A stretch of 64,000 nucleotides of DNA from Persicobacter sp. CCB-QB2 (GCF_001274635.1 NZ_LBGV01000001.1:558001-622000), one strand, 5' to 3'; shown: positions 34,863-44,395, counted from the stretch's first letter. Notes: generated from the letters alone by a model not told the origin. Made by a program: numbers and translations.

Positions 34863-35497
34863 ACTTTAAACAAATATAGATAGTCCTCTAAGTTAAAAGA
34901 AATGTTCGATTTGCTGCTTTTTTTTACTGGATAATATTGAAGGATAAGCTGCTATTTCTTAATTCAAATTATGCGCCGCGGCCGTGAATGAAATGATTTA
35001 AGGGGTTTAATTTCAAGGCATTGAATGTATTTTTTGGCTCTTATGGGATTGAGCCTGTACGCTCCTTATTTCTTTGTTTAGTCGGATAAATTTCGAAAGG
35101 GAGCATTATGCGGCATTTTACCACCTTTACCTAAAAGGAGGATTTCTCCCGAATTATGCCGAATTAGATTCAGGGGCGCATCATAAGCGCTGACGAGTGA
35201 ATGTGTATGGTGGGAAATTACTGATTTTTAAAAAAATCTGAACTTGGGTGAGCGTGCTTTCTACTCATTCCTCTGCATAGTGGGGGAAAGCTCGATTGAG
35301 AAGCTGTTCCTTCATTTTAGTCTCCAAGGAAAACGAGACTTTGTGTATAATGAATACGGGTGAGTTGTTTTTAGGATTTTATTTATTTTTAATTTTTAAA
35401 TACAAGTGAATAGATTTGTATTTGTTTATTTTGATTATTTATATATTCAATTTTTATTTGTTTTTTAATTGAGAATTTAAACTATACTAACCTATTT
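34863..35497. other. Gene-free 635-base region upstream of the GLUG protein gene
   Basis: It contains one dispersed repeat (copy F, 35236-35364) and a very AT-rich stretch from about 35370 to 35490, probably the promoter zone of the next gene. No coding frame is convincing. Confidence 0.4.
35236..35364 (+). repeat. Dispersed intergenic repeat family 1, copy F
   Basis: A diverged copy: CTGAACTTGGGTGAGC at the start, TTTCTACTCATTCCTCTG, GGAAAGCTCGATTGAGAAG, TTCCTTCATTTTAGTCTCC, AAAACGAGACTT and TGAATACGGGTGA at the end. Confidence 0.6.
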
Positions 35498-38400
35498 ATG
35501 AAAATTAAATACCTGATCATTACAGGTCTGATGCTATGGTCTCAAGTATTAATAGCACAGCAAAGGCCACCAGGTATGGGGACTGCATCAAGTCCCTTTA
35601 TTATCACGGATTTATCCCATTTGGTGTGGTTGTCGGAGGGGAGTGGAGGCTTGGAGGAAATCACGGCTGAACAGCGTTTTAGTGCGAATTACAAGTTGGG
35701 ACAGGATATTGATGCGGTAGATAGCCAGCATATGCACAATGGGAAAGGCTTCAAGCCTATCGGGGGATCAAATGGATTTAGAGGGGAATTCGATGGCAAT
35801 GGGTACTGCATAAAAAATCTGTACATCAACCGTCCTGAGGAGGATAAAGTCGGTTTTTTTGGTTATTTGGGATATCAGTATAATTATTTAAAGCTGAGTG
35901 CGCATAATATTATACTGGAAAATGCGCAGGTAACTGGGCGCAATGAGGTAGGTGTTTTGGCAGGATTTTCCCGGGTAAGCACCTCTGACATTGTCATCAA
36001 AAACAGTGAAGTTAATGGCCAGCAAGCCTGCGGCTTATTAATAGGTCAAACCAGTTATAGTACTATGGAGAGGGTTGGTCTCCAGGGGGCGGTCAATGGA
36101 AAAATAGGAGTAGGAGGGATGTTAGGCGCTGCCTCTGATGGATTTAGGGCGAATGATATTTATACCGAAGTTGATGCTGTCGGTCAGCAAAACGTAGGCG
36201 GGGTATTTGGTAAAAGTGTTCGGGTCACTGGTTTTAAAGGTATTTTAAATAATAGTTCGGTGCAGGGCGACGATTCCGTTTATGTTGCGGGAAATGTAGG
36301 GCAAATTTCTCAGGGTGCAGTAAAAGAGGCCTATTTCGTTCAATCAAAATTTTCGAATTCAGGGATTATGATGATGGAGGGGGAGTTGGGTCTCAGTGAT
36401 GCTGAGTTGAAGCAAGATACGCTGTGGCAAAAATTTGATGCTGATTATTGGAGTCCGGGAGGTTATGGCGCTTATGATGGCTTGGTGTTATCGACTTTTC
36501 AATATGACCGACAAGTGAATGCGGCTTCCAATATTAGTGGCTATGGGCCTGAGGGTAGTGGGGATTATACATTTGGGGATCAGGTGCGGATTTCTGCCGT
36601 GAAGCAATATGAAAATCAATACTTCTTGCATTGGGAACAAAATGGACAGGTATTAAGTCGTCAACGGGAGTATTCCTTTAATTTGTCTCCCGCATCCCCT
36701 TTACGGCCGAAAGCAATTTACGAAATCTTAAAGCCATTGAATAAAGGGGTGGGGACTGCCGAATCTCCTTATTTAATCGAGACCCTGGCTGATTTAAGGG
36801 AGTGGTCGGAGGAAGTGCCGGCTTTGAGTAATGTGCATGTGGCGCTTGCTGCGGATCTGGATGCTGCCGAAACAAAGAATTGGAACGATGGGCAGGGGTT
36901 CAAGCCGATTAATTTTGCCGGATTTTTTCATGGACGGGGGCATACTATCTCCAATTTATTCATTAATCGCCCGGGTAGTAATGTTGGTTTTTTTAATAAG
37001 CTTGATGTGAGTGTTTTGCAGGATTTTCATTTGAAAGATGTTGACTTTACCGGTGAAAAGGTTGGGGGAATAGCCGTAGATCTGAATTATATCACCTCGG
37101 TACGACATGTTTCTGTAAGTGGGAAAATGGCGGGAAAAATTGGGGGAGGTCTATTCACGTATATGAAATGGCCTGGCAAAAATGCTGAAATTTCCAATAT
37201 TCATGTCAATGTCAATTTCAAGAAAAACACTTATGGGAGTGCTTTTGGAGGCTTGGCTTATAATTACCGAGACCCAAGTTTCTTTTATGTGCCGGATGGT
37301 CAGCAACGCAAAATTAATAAATTTCATCTGGAGGGACAGATTTCAGCGGATCAGATAGGGGGACTATTTGCAGATACCAATAATTCCATTTATCAGGACA
37401 ATGATTTCCATTATGATCAAATTTTCCTGAATGCTACCTATGACTACAAGTCCAGCCCGGATTTCAAAGACCCCTTTATTGCTACTCAATGGGTCATTGA
37501 AACCTCTAGTAAGGCGGCCTATTGGAGTCAGGATAAAACCGGTTTGGATACGGCCAATTTTGTCGGGGTGAGAAATAATGCCCTGTCTGATCTGGAAATT
37601 CAGGATAAAGATAATTTTGAGGGTTTTGATTTTGATCATACCTGGAGTTTAATTTCCGAGGCTCCTGAGCTTAAGCAAAATGTACGTGAACTTTTTGTAG
37701 TGGAGCAGCATTTCGAGGGGGTCCACCTTTCCGTTTCGGAGTATTTTATCCCTGCCGGAGAGCGCTTGTGGCTTCATGCTCCCCTGGTGGATGGTTTTAG
37801 TTTTTCTCATTGGGAATCGGTAGGGGACCTGCAGCAAATCAGTCAGCAAGATAGTTTGGAGGTTGTAGTAGCCGGTAATGATTTAGCGTTTAAGGCGGTT
37901 TATCATGCGCTTGATGATACGCCTCCATTTGAGGGGGAAGGCACTGAATCGGCACCTTATTTAATTAAAGAGGCGGCGGATTTGATATGGTTGTCTCAGC
38001 ATGCCGATTATTGGGAGGCGGTTTTTCTACAAGCCCAAAATATTACTTTTTCGGCCGAAGAAAGCGAAAAGATGCAGCCTGTAGGACGGTTGGAGACGCC
38101 ATTTTCAGGCATTTATGATGGTGGTCATCATCAAATAAAGTCATTGCAGTTATGGAGATCTTCCTCTAACTACCTGGGGCTATTTGGTTATGCTTCAAAT
38201 GCGGAAATCAGGAATTTACACCTTGAATCCTTCCGTGTGTTGGGCGAGGATCATGTCGGGGCATTGCTCGGAGGCGGATACTTCCGGGTCTATGTTGAGA
38301 ACTGCCATGGAAATGACATTGAGGTAGAGGGAAGCCATAGTGTAGGTGCTTTGGTGGGAAGTCTAAATAGTGGGGAGATTAGCTCCTCTGCAGCTACCAA

Positions 38401-39265
38401 TCTAATGGTGAAAGGTAGGGCTGCTGTCGGAGGTTTGGTCGGCTATGGCTCGTATTTAGGTGTGGATAAGGTTTTTGCTATTGGAGAGGTAAGAGGGAAA
38501 GAGGTTGTGGGAGGATTAATTGGGGCGGTGGACTTTGGGCTTCCTGTGATCAGTCAATCTTATGCTTTGACCTCCGTAGTGGGGGATAGCCAAGCGCAGG
38601 CGCTTTTTGGTTATTTGGATACTGAGGCAAGCCTGACTTCCGTTTACTACGCTCCTCAATATCAGGATCAATCCGTTGTTGAAGGGGTGGTGGCGCTGGG
38701 CGAATCCGATTTTGCGCTGGAATCGAGTTTCATTGATTGGGATTTTGAATCAGACTGGTTGATCGCTCAAAATCCGGGCGTATATGCTACGGCAGTCCCA
38801 CAGCTTCAATCCTCGCAATTTGTCACGATTACTGTTACCACCTCAGAAGGGGGAAGTGTTTCCTCGTCACCGGAGCGATTGAAAATAGGAGAAGATTTAA
38901 CGCTTGATGTTAGCGCAGAGGAAGGCTATGTATTTGATCGTTTTTTAGTGAATGGCAAACCCCTTTTTACGGAAGATCAGATTGTTATTACTGATGTACA
39001 ACAGGATCTTAATATTTACTTAAGCTTCAAAAAGTACCTCGCTGGTTCGGAGGCCCAAACATTGGCGGCTTATCCTAATCCAACTTACGGTACTGTTTAT
39101 TTGCCAAATGTAGAGGCACAAAGGGTAGAGGTTCGAAGCTCTTCCGGAAAATTAATAGCGATCCAGCAGGTAAAAGCAGGAGCGATTCATCTCGCCGGAT
39201 GGCCGGCCGGGATTTATTTCCTTCAAACCACTGATGGAAGAAATGCTAAAATTGTGAAATATTAG
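35498..39265 (+). CDS. Large secreted GLUG-repeat protein with T9SS sorting domain
   Basis: A 1255-residue surface or secreted protein. A signal peptide (1-20, ending VLIAQ) is followed by three modules that each begin like GxGTxxxPxxIxxxxDLxWLS, at about residues 27, 417 and 815. Each holds GLUG-type repeats (FDGNGYCIKNLYINRP, VGGIAVD, VGALVGSLNSGEISSS). An InlB-like bacterial repeat (TVTTSEGGSVSSSPERLKIG) comes at about 1108. The C-terminal 65 residues (AAYPNPTYGTVYLPN to NAKIVKY) are a type A T9SS sorting domain. The gene ends two bases before the LRR lipoprotein gene, so they form one operon. Confidence 0.88.
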   Translation: MKIKYLIITGLMLWSQVLIAQQRPPGMGTASSPFIITDLSHLVWLSEGSGGLEEITAEQRFSANYKLGQDIDAVDSQHMHNGKGFKPIGGSNGFRGEFDGNGYCIKNLYINRPEEDKVGFFGYLGYQYNYLKLSAHNIILENAQVTGRNEVGVLAGFSRVSTSDIVIKNSEVNGQQACGLLIGQTSYSTMERVGLQGAVNGKIGVGGMLGAASDGFRANDIYTEVDAVGQQNVGGVFGKSVRVTGFKGILNNSSVQGDDSVYVAGNVGQISQGAVKEAYFVQSKFSNSGIMMMEGELGLSDAELKQDTLWQKFDADYWSPGGYGAYDGLVLSTFQYDRQVNAASNISGYGPEGSGDYTFGDQVRISAVKQYENQYFLHWEQNGQVLSRQREYSFNLSPASPLRPKAIYEILKPLNKGVGTAESPYLIETLADLREWSEEVPALSNVHVALAADLDAAETKNWNDGQGFKPINFAGFFHGRGHTISNLFINRPGSNVGFFNKLDVSVLQDFHLKDVDFTGEKVGGIAVDLNYITSVRHVSVSGKMAGKIGGGLFTYMKWPGKNAEISNIHVNVNFKKNTYGSAFGGLAYNYRDPSFFYVPDGQQRKINKFHLEGQISADQIGGLFADTNNSIYQDNDFHYDQIFLNATYDYKSSPDFKDPFIATQWVIETSSKAAYWSQDKTGLDTANFVGVRNNALSDLEIQDKDNFEGFDFDHTWSLISEAPELKQNVRELFVVEQHFEGVHLSVSEYFIPAGERLWLHAPLVDGFSFSHWESVGDLQQISQQDSLEVVVAGNDLAFKAVYHALDDTPPFEGEGTESAPYLIKEAADLIWLSQHADYWEAVFLQAQNITFSAEESEKMQPVGRLETPFSGIYDGGHHQIKSLQLWRSSSNYLGLFGYASNAEIRNLHLESFRVLGEDHVGALLGGGYFRVYVENCHGNDIEVEGSHSVGALVGSLNSGEISSSAATNLMVKGRAAVGGLVGYGSYLGVDKVFAIGEVRGKEVVGGLIGAVDFGLPVISQSYALTSVVGDSQAQALFGYLDTEASLTSVYYAPQYQDQSVVEGVVALGESDFALESSFIDWDFESDWLIAQNPGVYATAVPQLQSSQFVTITVTTSEGGSVSSSPERLKIGEDLTLDVSAEEGYVFDRFLVNGKPLFTEDQIVITDVQQDLNIYLSFKKYLAGSEAQTLAAYPNPTYGTVYLPNVEAQRVEVRSSSGKLIAIQQVKAGAIHLAGWPAGIYFLQTTDGRNAKIVKY

Positions 39266-39267
39266 TT

Positions 39268-40920
39268 ATGAAAAACTCATTATTATATATCGGGCTATTG
39301 ATGATTTTGCTTTCCTCTTGTGATTTATTTAAGGAGAGTGAGCCAGAGGTTTATAAATCAGTGAAATATCCTGTCTTCCTGTCTGTCAACCCTATGGTTG
39401 ATGGGGAGGAGATTAACCTTGAAAAGGTCAATTTGTGGTTGTCAATCACCAAATTTGGGAATCCGGTAGATACGCTGAGTGTCAGGGCGGCAGAAATTGA
39501 ATTATCCTTGTCCAAGGGTACCTATGGTTTTCAGATTATTAGTGAGCCAAATAAAGGTCTAAGCAAAGCCGGTTTCTTTACCTCTGAAGTGCAGGAGCTT
39601 ATCGTTCAGGAAAATGAAGAGGTGCCTGCCGTTGAGTTGGGCCTACAAACCAATCATTATGAATTACCTGTTCAGTATTCTTCCTCTGTTTTGGCGGTTT
39701 ATCCGGATCTGAAGCAGCGCATTCTTTTTCAGGGACAAAGTATGGAGTTGGGGGTCACAGATAGTATGGCTTTTATTCAAAAAGACTTGCTGGATATTCA
39801 TGAACTGGTAGAGATTGAAGTAGCGGCTCAGGTGGAAGGAAAGCAAAAATATCTATCAAGACCGGTACACCTTTCTGCTATTGCAGAAGGTAAATTCCTG
39901 AGGCTGGAGGATTGGTTTCCTTTGGAGCATGGGTTTAGTGATTACTCCACACTGGTGTTTTTTAATTATTATATTGCCGATCAGGGTGATGGGCCAGGTT
40001 GGAATTTTTTTACGCCAAAAGATGATCTGGCATTTACGAAATGGGAAGGGGAGCATTTGGTGGAAGTCATTTTTGGGCGCTCAAGTTCGGGTCTGTATTA
40101 TTCTTATGATTATGTAGACGTTTTGGAGGTGCCCAGGATGATAGGGAATTTGAGTCATTTAAAAGAGTTGACGATGGTAGATGGGCCTGCGGGCCGCAAT
40201 ATGTGTTCAGCATTTTATCAACTGACGGAGTTGGAGGTATTACGTTTTTGGTACGGAGCGTTTGATTTGACCGAGGAGGTTTCCAACTTTAAGAATCTAA
40301 AAAAATTGGAGTATCGATACCTCTATTATGGTGATCTGGTAAATCCTCTGAATTCAGGATTTGCAAAGTGTTTGAAGTTAGAGAGCCTTGAAATAGAAAG
40401 TGCCGGTAATTTAACTTTTGCAACCACTGATTTTGAACATTTACAAAATTTAAAAAAGATTACTTTTTATGAGTCAGGTCTGAATTTTATTCCAGCCTGG
40501 GTGTTGAAAATTGAAGGACTGGAGAGTTTTAATATTATCCACAATGAGATCTCCAATATCTCGGATCTGCAAAAAATGACCAATCTTAAGCGTTTATATG
40601 TGCAGGCCAATAAGCTTTCAGGAGATATTCCGGAGTGGATTTGGGCGAAAAAAGACTGGGAAGCCTTAGGTCTGGGGGCAAATCAATGGAGTAAAACATT
40701 GCCTGATCGTTTTGGGGATTTCACTTCCTTAAACCTTTTGTCTTTAAGTGGGGTCGGTTTTGAAGGGGCTATTCCAGCCTCCATTGGGCAATGCACAGCC
40801 CTTACTTATTTAAACTTGGAAAGGAATAACTTTTCAGGAAAGGTGCCGCAGGAGATTGTTGAACTGCCTAATTTGAAATCTCTGTATTTAGACGAGGAAA
40901 ATAAGCTGGAGTCGAATTAA
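39268..40920 (+). CDS. Leucine-rich-repeat lipoprotein
   Basis: A 550-residue lipoprotein with the lipobox LLSSC at residues 14-18, so it is anchored in a membrane, probably at the cell surface. After an N-terminal beta-rich part of about 200 residues with a DUF4493-like look, leucine-rich repeats fill about 290-550, such as LKELTMVDGP, LKKLEYRYL, LKRLYVQANKLSGDIPEWI and LTYLNLERNNFSGKVPQEI. These resemble plant-type LRRs (NxLSGxIP). It starts two bases after the GLUG protein gene, so the two products may work together in adhesion or binding. Function unproven. Confidence 0.82.
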   Translation: MKNSLLYIGLLMILLSSCDLFKESEPEVYKSVKYPVFLSVNPMVDGEEINLEKVNLWLSITKFGNPVDTLSVRAAEIELSLSKGTYGFQIISEPNKGLSKAGFFTSEVQELIVQENEEVPAVELGLQTNHYELPVQYSSSVLAVYPDLKQRILFQGQSMELGVTDSMAFIQKDLLDIHELVEIEVAAQVEGKQKYLSRPVHLSAIAEGKFLRLEDWFPLEHGFSDYSTLVFFNYYIADQGDGPGWNFFTPKDDLAFTKWEGEHLVEVIFGRSSSGLYYSYDYVDVLEVPRMIGNLSHLKELTMVDGPAGRNMCSAFYQLTELEVLRFWYGAFDLTEEVSNFKNLKKLEYRYLYYGDLVNPLNSGFAKCLKLESLEIESAGNLTFATTDFEHLQNLKKITFYESGLNFIPAWVLKIEGLESFNIIHNEISNISDLQKMTNLKRLYVQANKLSGDIPEWIWAKKDWEALGLGANQWSKTLPDRFGDFTSLNLLSLSGVGFEGAIPASIGQCTALTYLNLERNNFSGKVPQEIVELPNLKSLYLDEENKLESN

Positions 40921-41046
40921 GCCGGTTTACTCTTGCTTAAATCCGCGTTTAGCTGTCAGTCGGGAAAAATGAAGGAATGGTTTTCTGTTTTAAATTTTTT
41001 CCGACGATGTAGAAGAAGAAAGCAAACTCAGCCAAATTTTGGTTGT
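40920..41046 (-). repeat. Dispersed intergenic repeat family 1, copy G
   Basis: A minus-strand copy immediately after the LRR gene stop. Read on the minus strand it has ACCAAAATTTGGCTGAG at the start, TTTCTTCTTCTAC, AAAAAATTTAAAACAG, CCATTCCTTCATTTTTCCC, AGCTAAACGCGGATTTAAG and ends near AACCGGC. Confidence 0.65.
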
Positions 41047-41179
41047 GGAAAATCAATAAAATCAGTTGAATCCATTAATAACCAATCTCTTAGGTTGGTG
41101 CATTGATTAGGTATTATGACTTAAATTAAGTAATCTGGGGAAATTCCGGTTTCCCGCTTTTTTGCTTTCGGTAACCCAA

Positions 41180-41217
41180 TAAAAAAAGCCATCCTCAAAT
41201 AGAGAATGGCTTTTTTT
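41180..41217 (-). terminator. Terminator after the tRNA-Met array
   Basis: AAAAAAGCCAT and ATGGCTTTTTT pair around an AGAG/CTCT-containing loop. On the minus strand the T-run follows the stem directly after the last tRNA. T-runs on both strands suggest it can also stop plus-strand transcripts. Confidence 0.82.
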
Positions 41218-41218
41218 G

Positions 41219-41292
41219 TGGCGAGAACGAGAGTTGAACTCGTGACCTCCGGGTTATGAATCCGACGCTCTAACCAACTGAGCTACCTCGCC
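41219..41292 (-). tRNA. tRNA-Met (CAT), array copy 1 (last transcribed)
   Basis: 74 bases. Acceptor GGCGAGG/TCTCGCC-type stem, D-arm GCTC/GAGC, anticodon loop TTCATAA, T-arm ACGAG-TTCAACT-CTCGT. CCA is not encoded. The anticodon CAT would also fit a lysidine-modified tRNA-Ile2; the elongator-like D-arm and A73 favour Met, but not decisively. There is a mismatch A31/C39 at the loop end of the anticodon stem, shared by all six copies. Confidence 0.88.
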
Positions 41293-41349
41293 GATTACCT
41301 TTGGATAAAAGATGATCCTTAGGTTCCCTTAAATGTTTTCAAATAAAAT

Positions 41350-41426
41350 TGGTGGCGAGAACGAGAGTTGAACTCGTGACCTCCGGGTTATGAATCCGAC
41401 GCTCTAACCAACTGAGCTACCTCGCC
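41350..41426 (-). tRNA. tRNA-Met (CAT), array copy 2
   Basis: Identical to copy 1 in its 74-base body (41353-41426) but with CCA encoded at 41350-41352. Confidence 0.88.
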
Positions 41427-41471
41427 TTTGAGTGATCAACACCAACAGTAATATATACTGCTAATTTTATT

Positions 41472-41548
41472 TGGTGGCGAGAACGAGAGTTGAACTCGTG
41501 ACCTCCGGGTTATGAATCCGACGCTCTAACCAACTGAGCTACCTCGCC
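41472..41548 (-). tRNA. tRNA-Met (CAT), array copy 3
   Basis: Identical body (41475-41548) with encoded CCA (41472-41474). The spacer to copy 4 is a near copy of the one between copies 2 and 3 (TGATCAACACC(A/G)ACAGTAAT), so a unit of 122-123 bases was duplicated recently. Confidence 0.88.
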
Positions 41549-41594
41549 TTTTGGGTGATCAACACCGACAGTAATGCATACTGCTGATTTTATT

Positions 41595-41671
41595 TGGTGG
41601 CGAGAACGAGAGTTGAACTCGTGACCTCCGGGTTATGAATCCGACGCTCTAACCAACTGAGCTACCTCGCC
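41595..41671 (-). tRNA. tRNA-Met (CAT), array copy 4
   Basis: Identical body (41598-41671) with encoded CCA (41595-41597). Confidence 0.88.
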
Positions 41672-41710
41672 TGATGATGAAATGAATTCATCCTCAATAT
41701 TTACAAGAAC

Positions 41711-41787
41711 TGGTGGCGAGAACGAGAGTTGAACTCGTGACCTCCGGGTTATGAATCCGACGCTCTAACCAACTGAGCTACCTCGCC
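41711..41787 (-). tRNA. tRNA-Met (CAT), array copy 5
   Basis: Identical body (41714-41787) with encoded CCA (41711-41713). Confidence 0.88.
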
Positions 41788-41846
41788 AAATCTTGCTTTC
41801 TTTAATCTCGTAAATATTGATAAATCTGCCCTTTTGACCGATTTTG

Positions 41847-41920
41847 TGGCGAGAACGAGAGTTGAACTCGTGACCTCCGGGTTATGAATCCGACGCTCTA
41901 ACCAACTGAGCTACCTCGCC
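41847..41920 (-). tRNA. tRNA-Met (CAT), array copy 6 (first transcribed)
   Basis: Identical 74-base body; like copy 1 it lacks an encoded CCA. It is 18 bases downstream of the -7 element of the array promoter. Confidence 0.88.
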
Positions 41921-41937
41921 TGTTCCGTTTGGGAGTG

Positions 41938-41970
41938 CAAATATAGGGAAATCCTGTTTTAAAAAACAAA
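41938..41970 (-). promoter_or_regulatory. Promoter of the tRNA-Met array
   Basis: On the minus strand TTTG (41967-41970) and TATATTTG (41938-41945) are separated by 21 bases. It is close to the first tRNA, as with tRNA-Arg. Confidence 0.7.
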
Positions 41971-42078
41971 GCCCTGAAGCATAAAAAGGGAAATTTTTGA
42001 ATCACCTTTTTTATAACTAATTGGGCAGTAGTGGAATTTATGTCGGAAAAAAAATTAAAAAATTGTAGGGAGGCGGGC

Positions 42079-42112
42079 TTGTTTAGATAAAAGGTTAAAA
42101 TTTTTAATTTTG
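42079..42112 (+). promoter_or_regulatory. Probable promoter of the LptF/LptG-type permease gene
   Basis: TAATTTTG (42105-42112) matches the -7 consensus 24 bases before the ATG. The best TTG is at 42079-42081, with a rather long 23-base spacer. Confidence 0.5.
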
Positions 42113-42136
42113 TAGCCGACAGGCCTGTGTGCAAAT

Positions 42137-43986
42137 ATGAAAAAACTAGATAAGTTAATCTTAAAATCTTTTATTGGTCCTTTTATCGGGACCCTGGCGG
42201 TAGCAGTATTCGTACTGTTGGCGCAATTTTTTCTTCGTTATTTTTCGGAACTGGTCGGGAAGGGCCTTGGAGCCGGCACCTACTTTGAATTGGTGGGGTA
42301 TTTTGCCATTTTCATGATTCCGCAGGCATTGCCTTTGGCGGTCTTGCTGTCTTCTCTGATGACTTTCGGTAATCTGGGAGAACATTTCGAACTGACGGCG
42401 ATCAAGAGTTCCGGCATTTCCCTTTTGCGGGTTTTACGCCCCATATTTATATTCTCGGTTTTGCTCTCCATTTTTGCATTTTACTGTAATGATCAGATCG
42501 TGCCGAAGGCGAACCTGAAAGCCTGGAGTTTGCTGTACGATATCAAGCGTAAGAAGCCCGCGATGGAAATAAAGCCCGGGTTTTTTACGGAGATTTACCG
42601 GGTTATAAGATTCGGGTGAAGGAGGTTTCAGAGAATGGAAAATCCATGAAGGACATGATCATTTATAATCATGCTGATGGGCAGGGGAATAAGGAAGTGA
42701 TTTTGGCGGATTCCGGGGATATGTACATGATCCATAATGAACGCTATATGGTGATGGAGCTTTATCATGGAAATTCCTATACAGAGTCTAATCCCGATGG
42801 GGTGCAGTCCGGTTCGGGTTATCATGATATTGCGCCCTTGATGCGGAATAATTTCATTCGCTCCAAAATGGTGTTCTCCATGCAGTCTTTTGATTTGGAA
42901 AGAACCAGAGAGGATTTATTCTCCGGTAACCGGATGATGAAAAACGTGGCCCAGTTAACGCATGATATTGATTCTTTGCAAATGGATGCGGATGCCTTCC
43001 GCTACGAGCTTTTTAATGGGGTTAACTCCTATTTCACTTACCATATGAGGGGCCAGGTGGAGGTGCCTTCCCGATATGCGGAACAACATGCGCAGCGACA
43101 GGAGATTATTCGTCAAAATAATTTGATTAAAAAAGTCGCGAAAGAAGAGCGAAGGTTGGATTCTCTGGCGCAGAACGGAACCGATACCACCGGAATGATG
43201 GCCTTATTCTGGGAAAAACAAAAAAGTGGAAAAGAAGATAAGGAGAAGGTTTCTGATGCTAAGCTGCAGAAAATATCGGAGGGCGCAAAGGCTGCTGGTG
43301 CTATAGTCGGAGTGAGTGGGGATTCAGTGGCGGCCATTATGGATAATGCGGAAGGGTTGTTAGCGCAACAGGAAATCGAGGCGCCCGAGCAAGAGGAGAA
43401 GGAAGAGATGATCACGCCAAATTATTATGCAGATTATTCTTTTGAGGAGGCAAAGTTGACCGAAGCAAAAGTGGATTCACTGCTATTGGTGAAAAAGCGT
43501 AACGCCCGTATGTACCGATCCGCTTTAAGTCAATCGAGATATGTGAAAAACACCATCATGTCTCAGGCAAATAAAATTAAGAACCGCAATAAGTCGCGTT
43601 ATGGTTTCCAGATCGAATATCAAAAGAAATTTGCCATGTCCATGGCTTGTCTGATCATGTTCCTGATCGGGGCGCCACTAGGGGCGATTATTAAAAAGGG
43701 CGGGATTGGTTTTCCGGTGCTGATCTCCATCGTTTTCTTCATTTTCTACTTTATCGTCTCCATGACAGGGGAGAAATGGGCGAAAGAAGGCGTGGTTTCG
43801 GCCTTTGCCGGGATCTGGGCAGCGGATTTTGTCCTGCTTCCCTTTGGGTTGTTCTTCCTGCGTCAGGCCAGAATCGATGCCCGACTGTTTGATACCGATT
43901 TCTACGCTGTGGTGTTTGATCGCGTGAAGCAGTTGTTCATCAAAAAAAAGAAAAAAGAACAAGCTGAATCGGAAATTGCGGAATAA
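42137..43986 (+). CDS. LptF/LptG-family permease (YjgP/YjgQ), frameshifted
   Basis: Two adjacent frames (42137-42619 and 42616-43986) together give a complete permease of about 616 residues. N-terminal membrane helices carry LDKLILKSFIGPFIGTLAVAV and a region MIPQALPLAVLLSS. The frame breaks in the T-run at 42581-42586; one more T would read KPGFFYGDLPGYKIRVKEV and restore the family sequence. A long periplasmic and charged insert (about 200-390) precedes the final helices with QKKFAMSMACLIMFLIGAPLGAIIKKGG. The protein moves lipopolysaccharide from the inner membrane to the Lpt bridge with LptB. An artefact is more likely than a real mutation. Confidence 0.85.
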
Positions 43987-44035
43987 TTTTTGTTAAATGA
44001 TCAGCCACAGAGGTGGAAAAATGTTTTACATCACC

Positions 44036-44065
44036 TTGTAGTAGGGGATTAATTTGCTACCTTTG
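44036..44065 (+). promoter_or_regulatory. Promoter of rpsO
   Basis: TTG (44036-44038) and TACCTTTG (44058-44065) are separated by 19 bases. The rpsO ATG is at 44107. Confidence 0.7.
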
Positions 44066-44106
44066 TGTTTCTTAAATTTATTATCAATCCTAAATTTTTG
44101 CTAGCT

Positions 44107-44382
44107 ATGTATTTGGCGAAGGAGAAAAAACAAGAAATCTTTGAAAATCATGGTCGGTTGAAATCTAAGGGTGATACAGGATCAGCGGAATCGCAAATCG
44201 CGCTTTTCACGTACCGTATCAACCATTTGACCGAGCACTTGAAGCAGAACAAAAAAGACCACTCGACTCGTTTGGGTCTTTTAAGATTGGTTGGTAAGCG
44301 TCGTTCTTTGTTGGATTATTTAGCAAAGAAAGATATCGAGCGTTACCGTGCGATCATCGCAGAACTTGGAATTAGAAAATAA
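44107..44382 (+). CDS. rpsO: Small ribosomal subunit protein uS15
   Basis: A 91-residue protein. Family sequence is evident: [50 protein letters not shown] and [13 protein letters not shown]. The ATG at 44107 gives the normal start [12 protein letters not shown] longer frame from a GTG at 44065 would run into the promoter and is rejected. It is followed by a terminator and then pnp. Confidence 0.97.
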   Translation: MYLAKEKKQEIFENHGRLKSKGDTGSAESQIALFTYRINHLTEHLKQNKKDHSTRLGLLRLVGKRRSLLDYLAKKDIERYRAIIAELGIRK

Positions 44383-44395
44383 TTTCAAAATACTG

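Noticed and set aside
41219..41920. CRISPR-like regular repeats
   Set aside because: The repeated unit folds as a complete tRNA-Met cloverleaf and spacers are partly duplicated; no cas genes are near.
42581..42586. Programmed frameshift in the permease gene
   Set aside because: A T-run could slip, but the same single-base loss in pnp and susC makes a common sequencing cause more likely.
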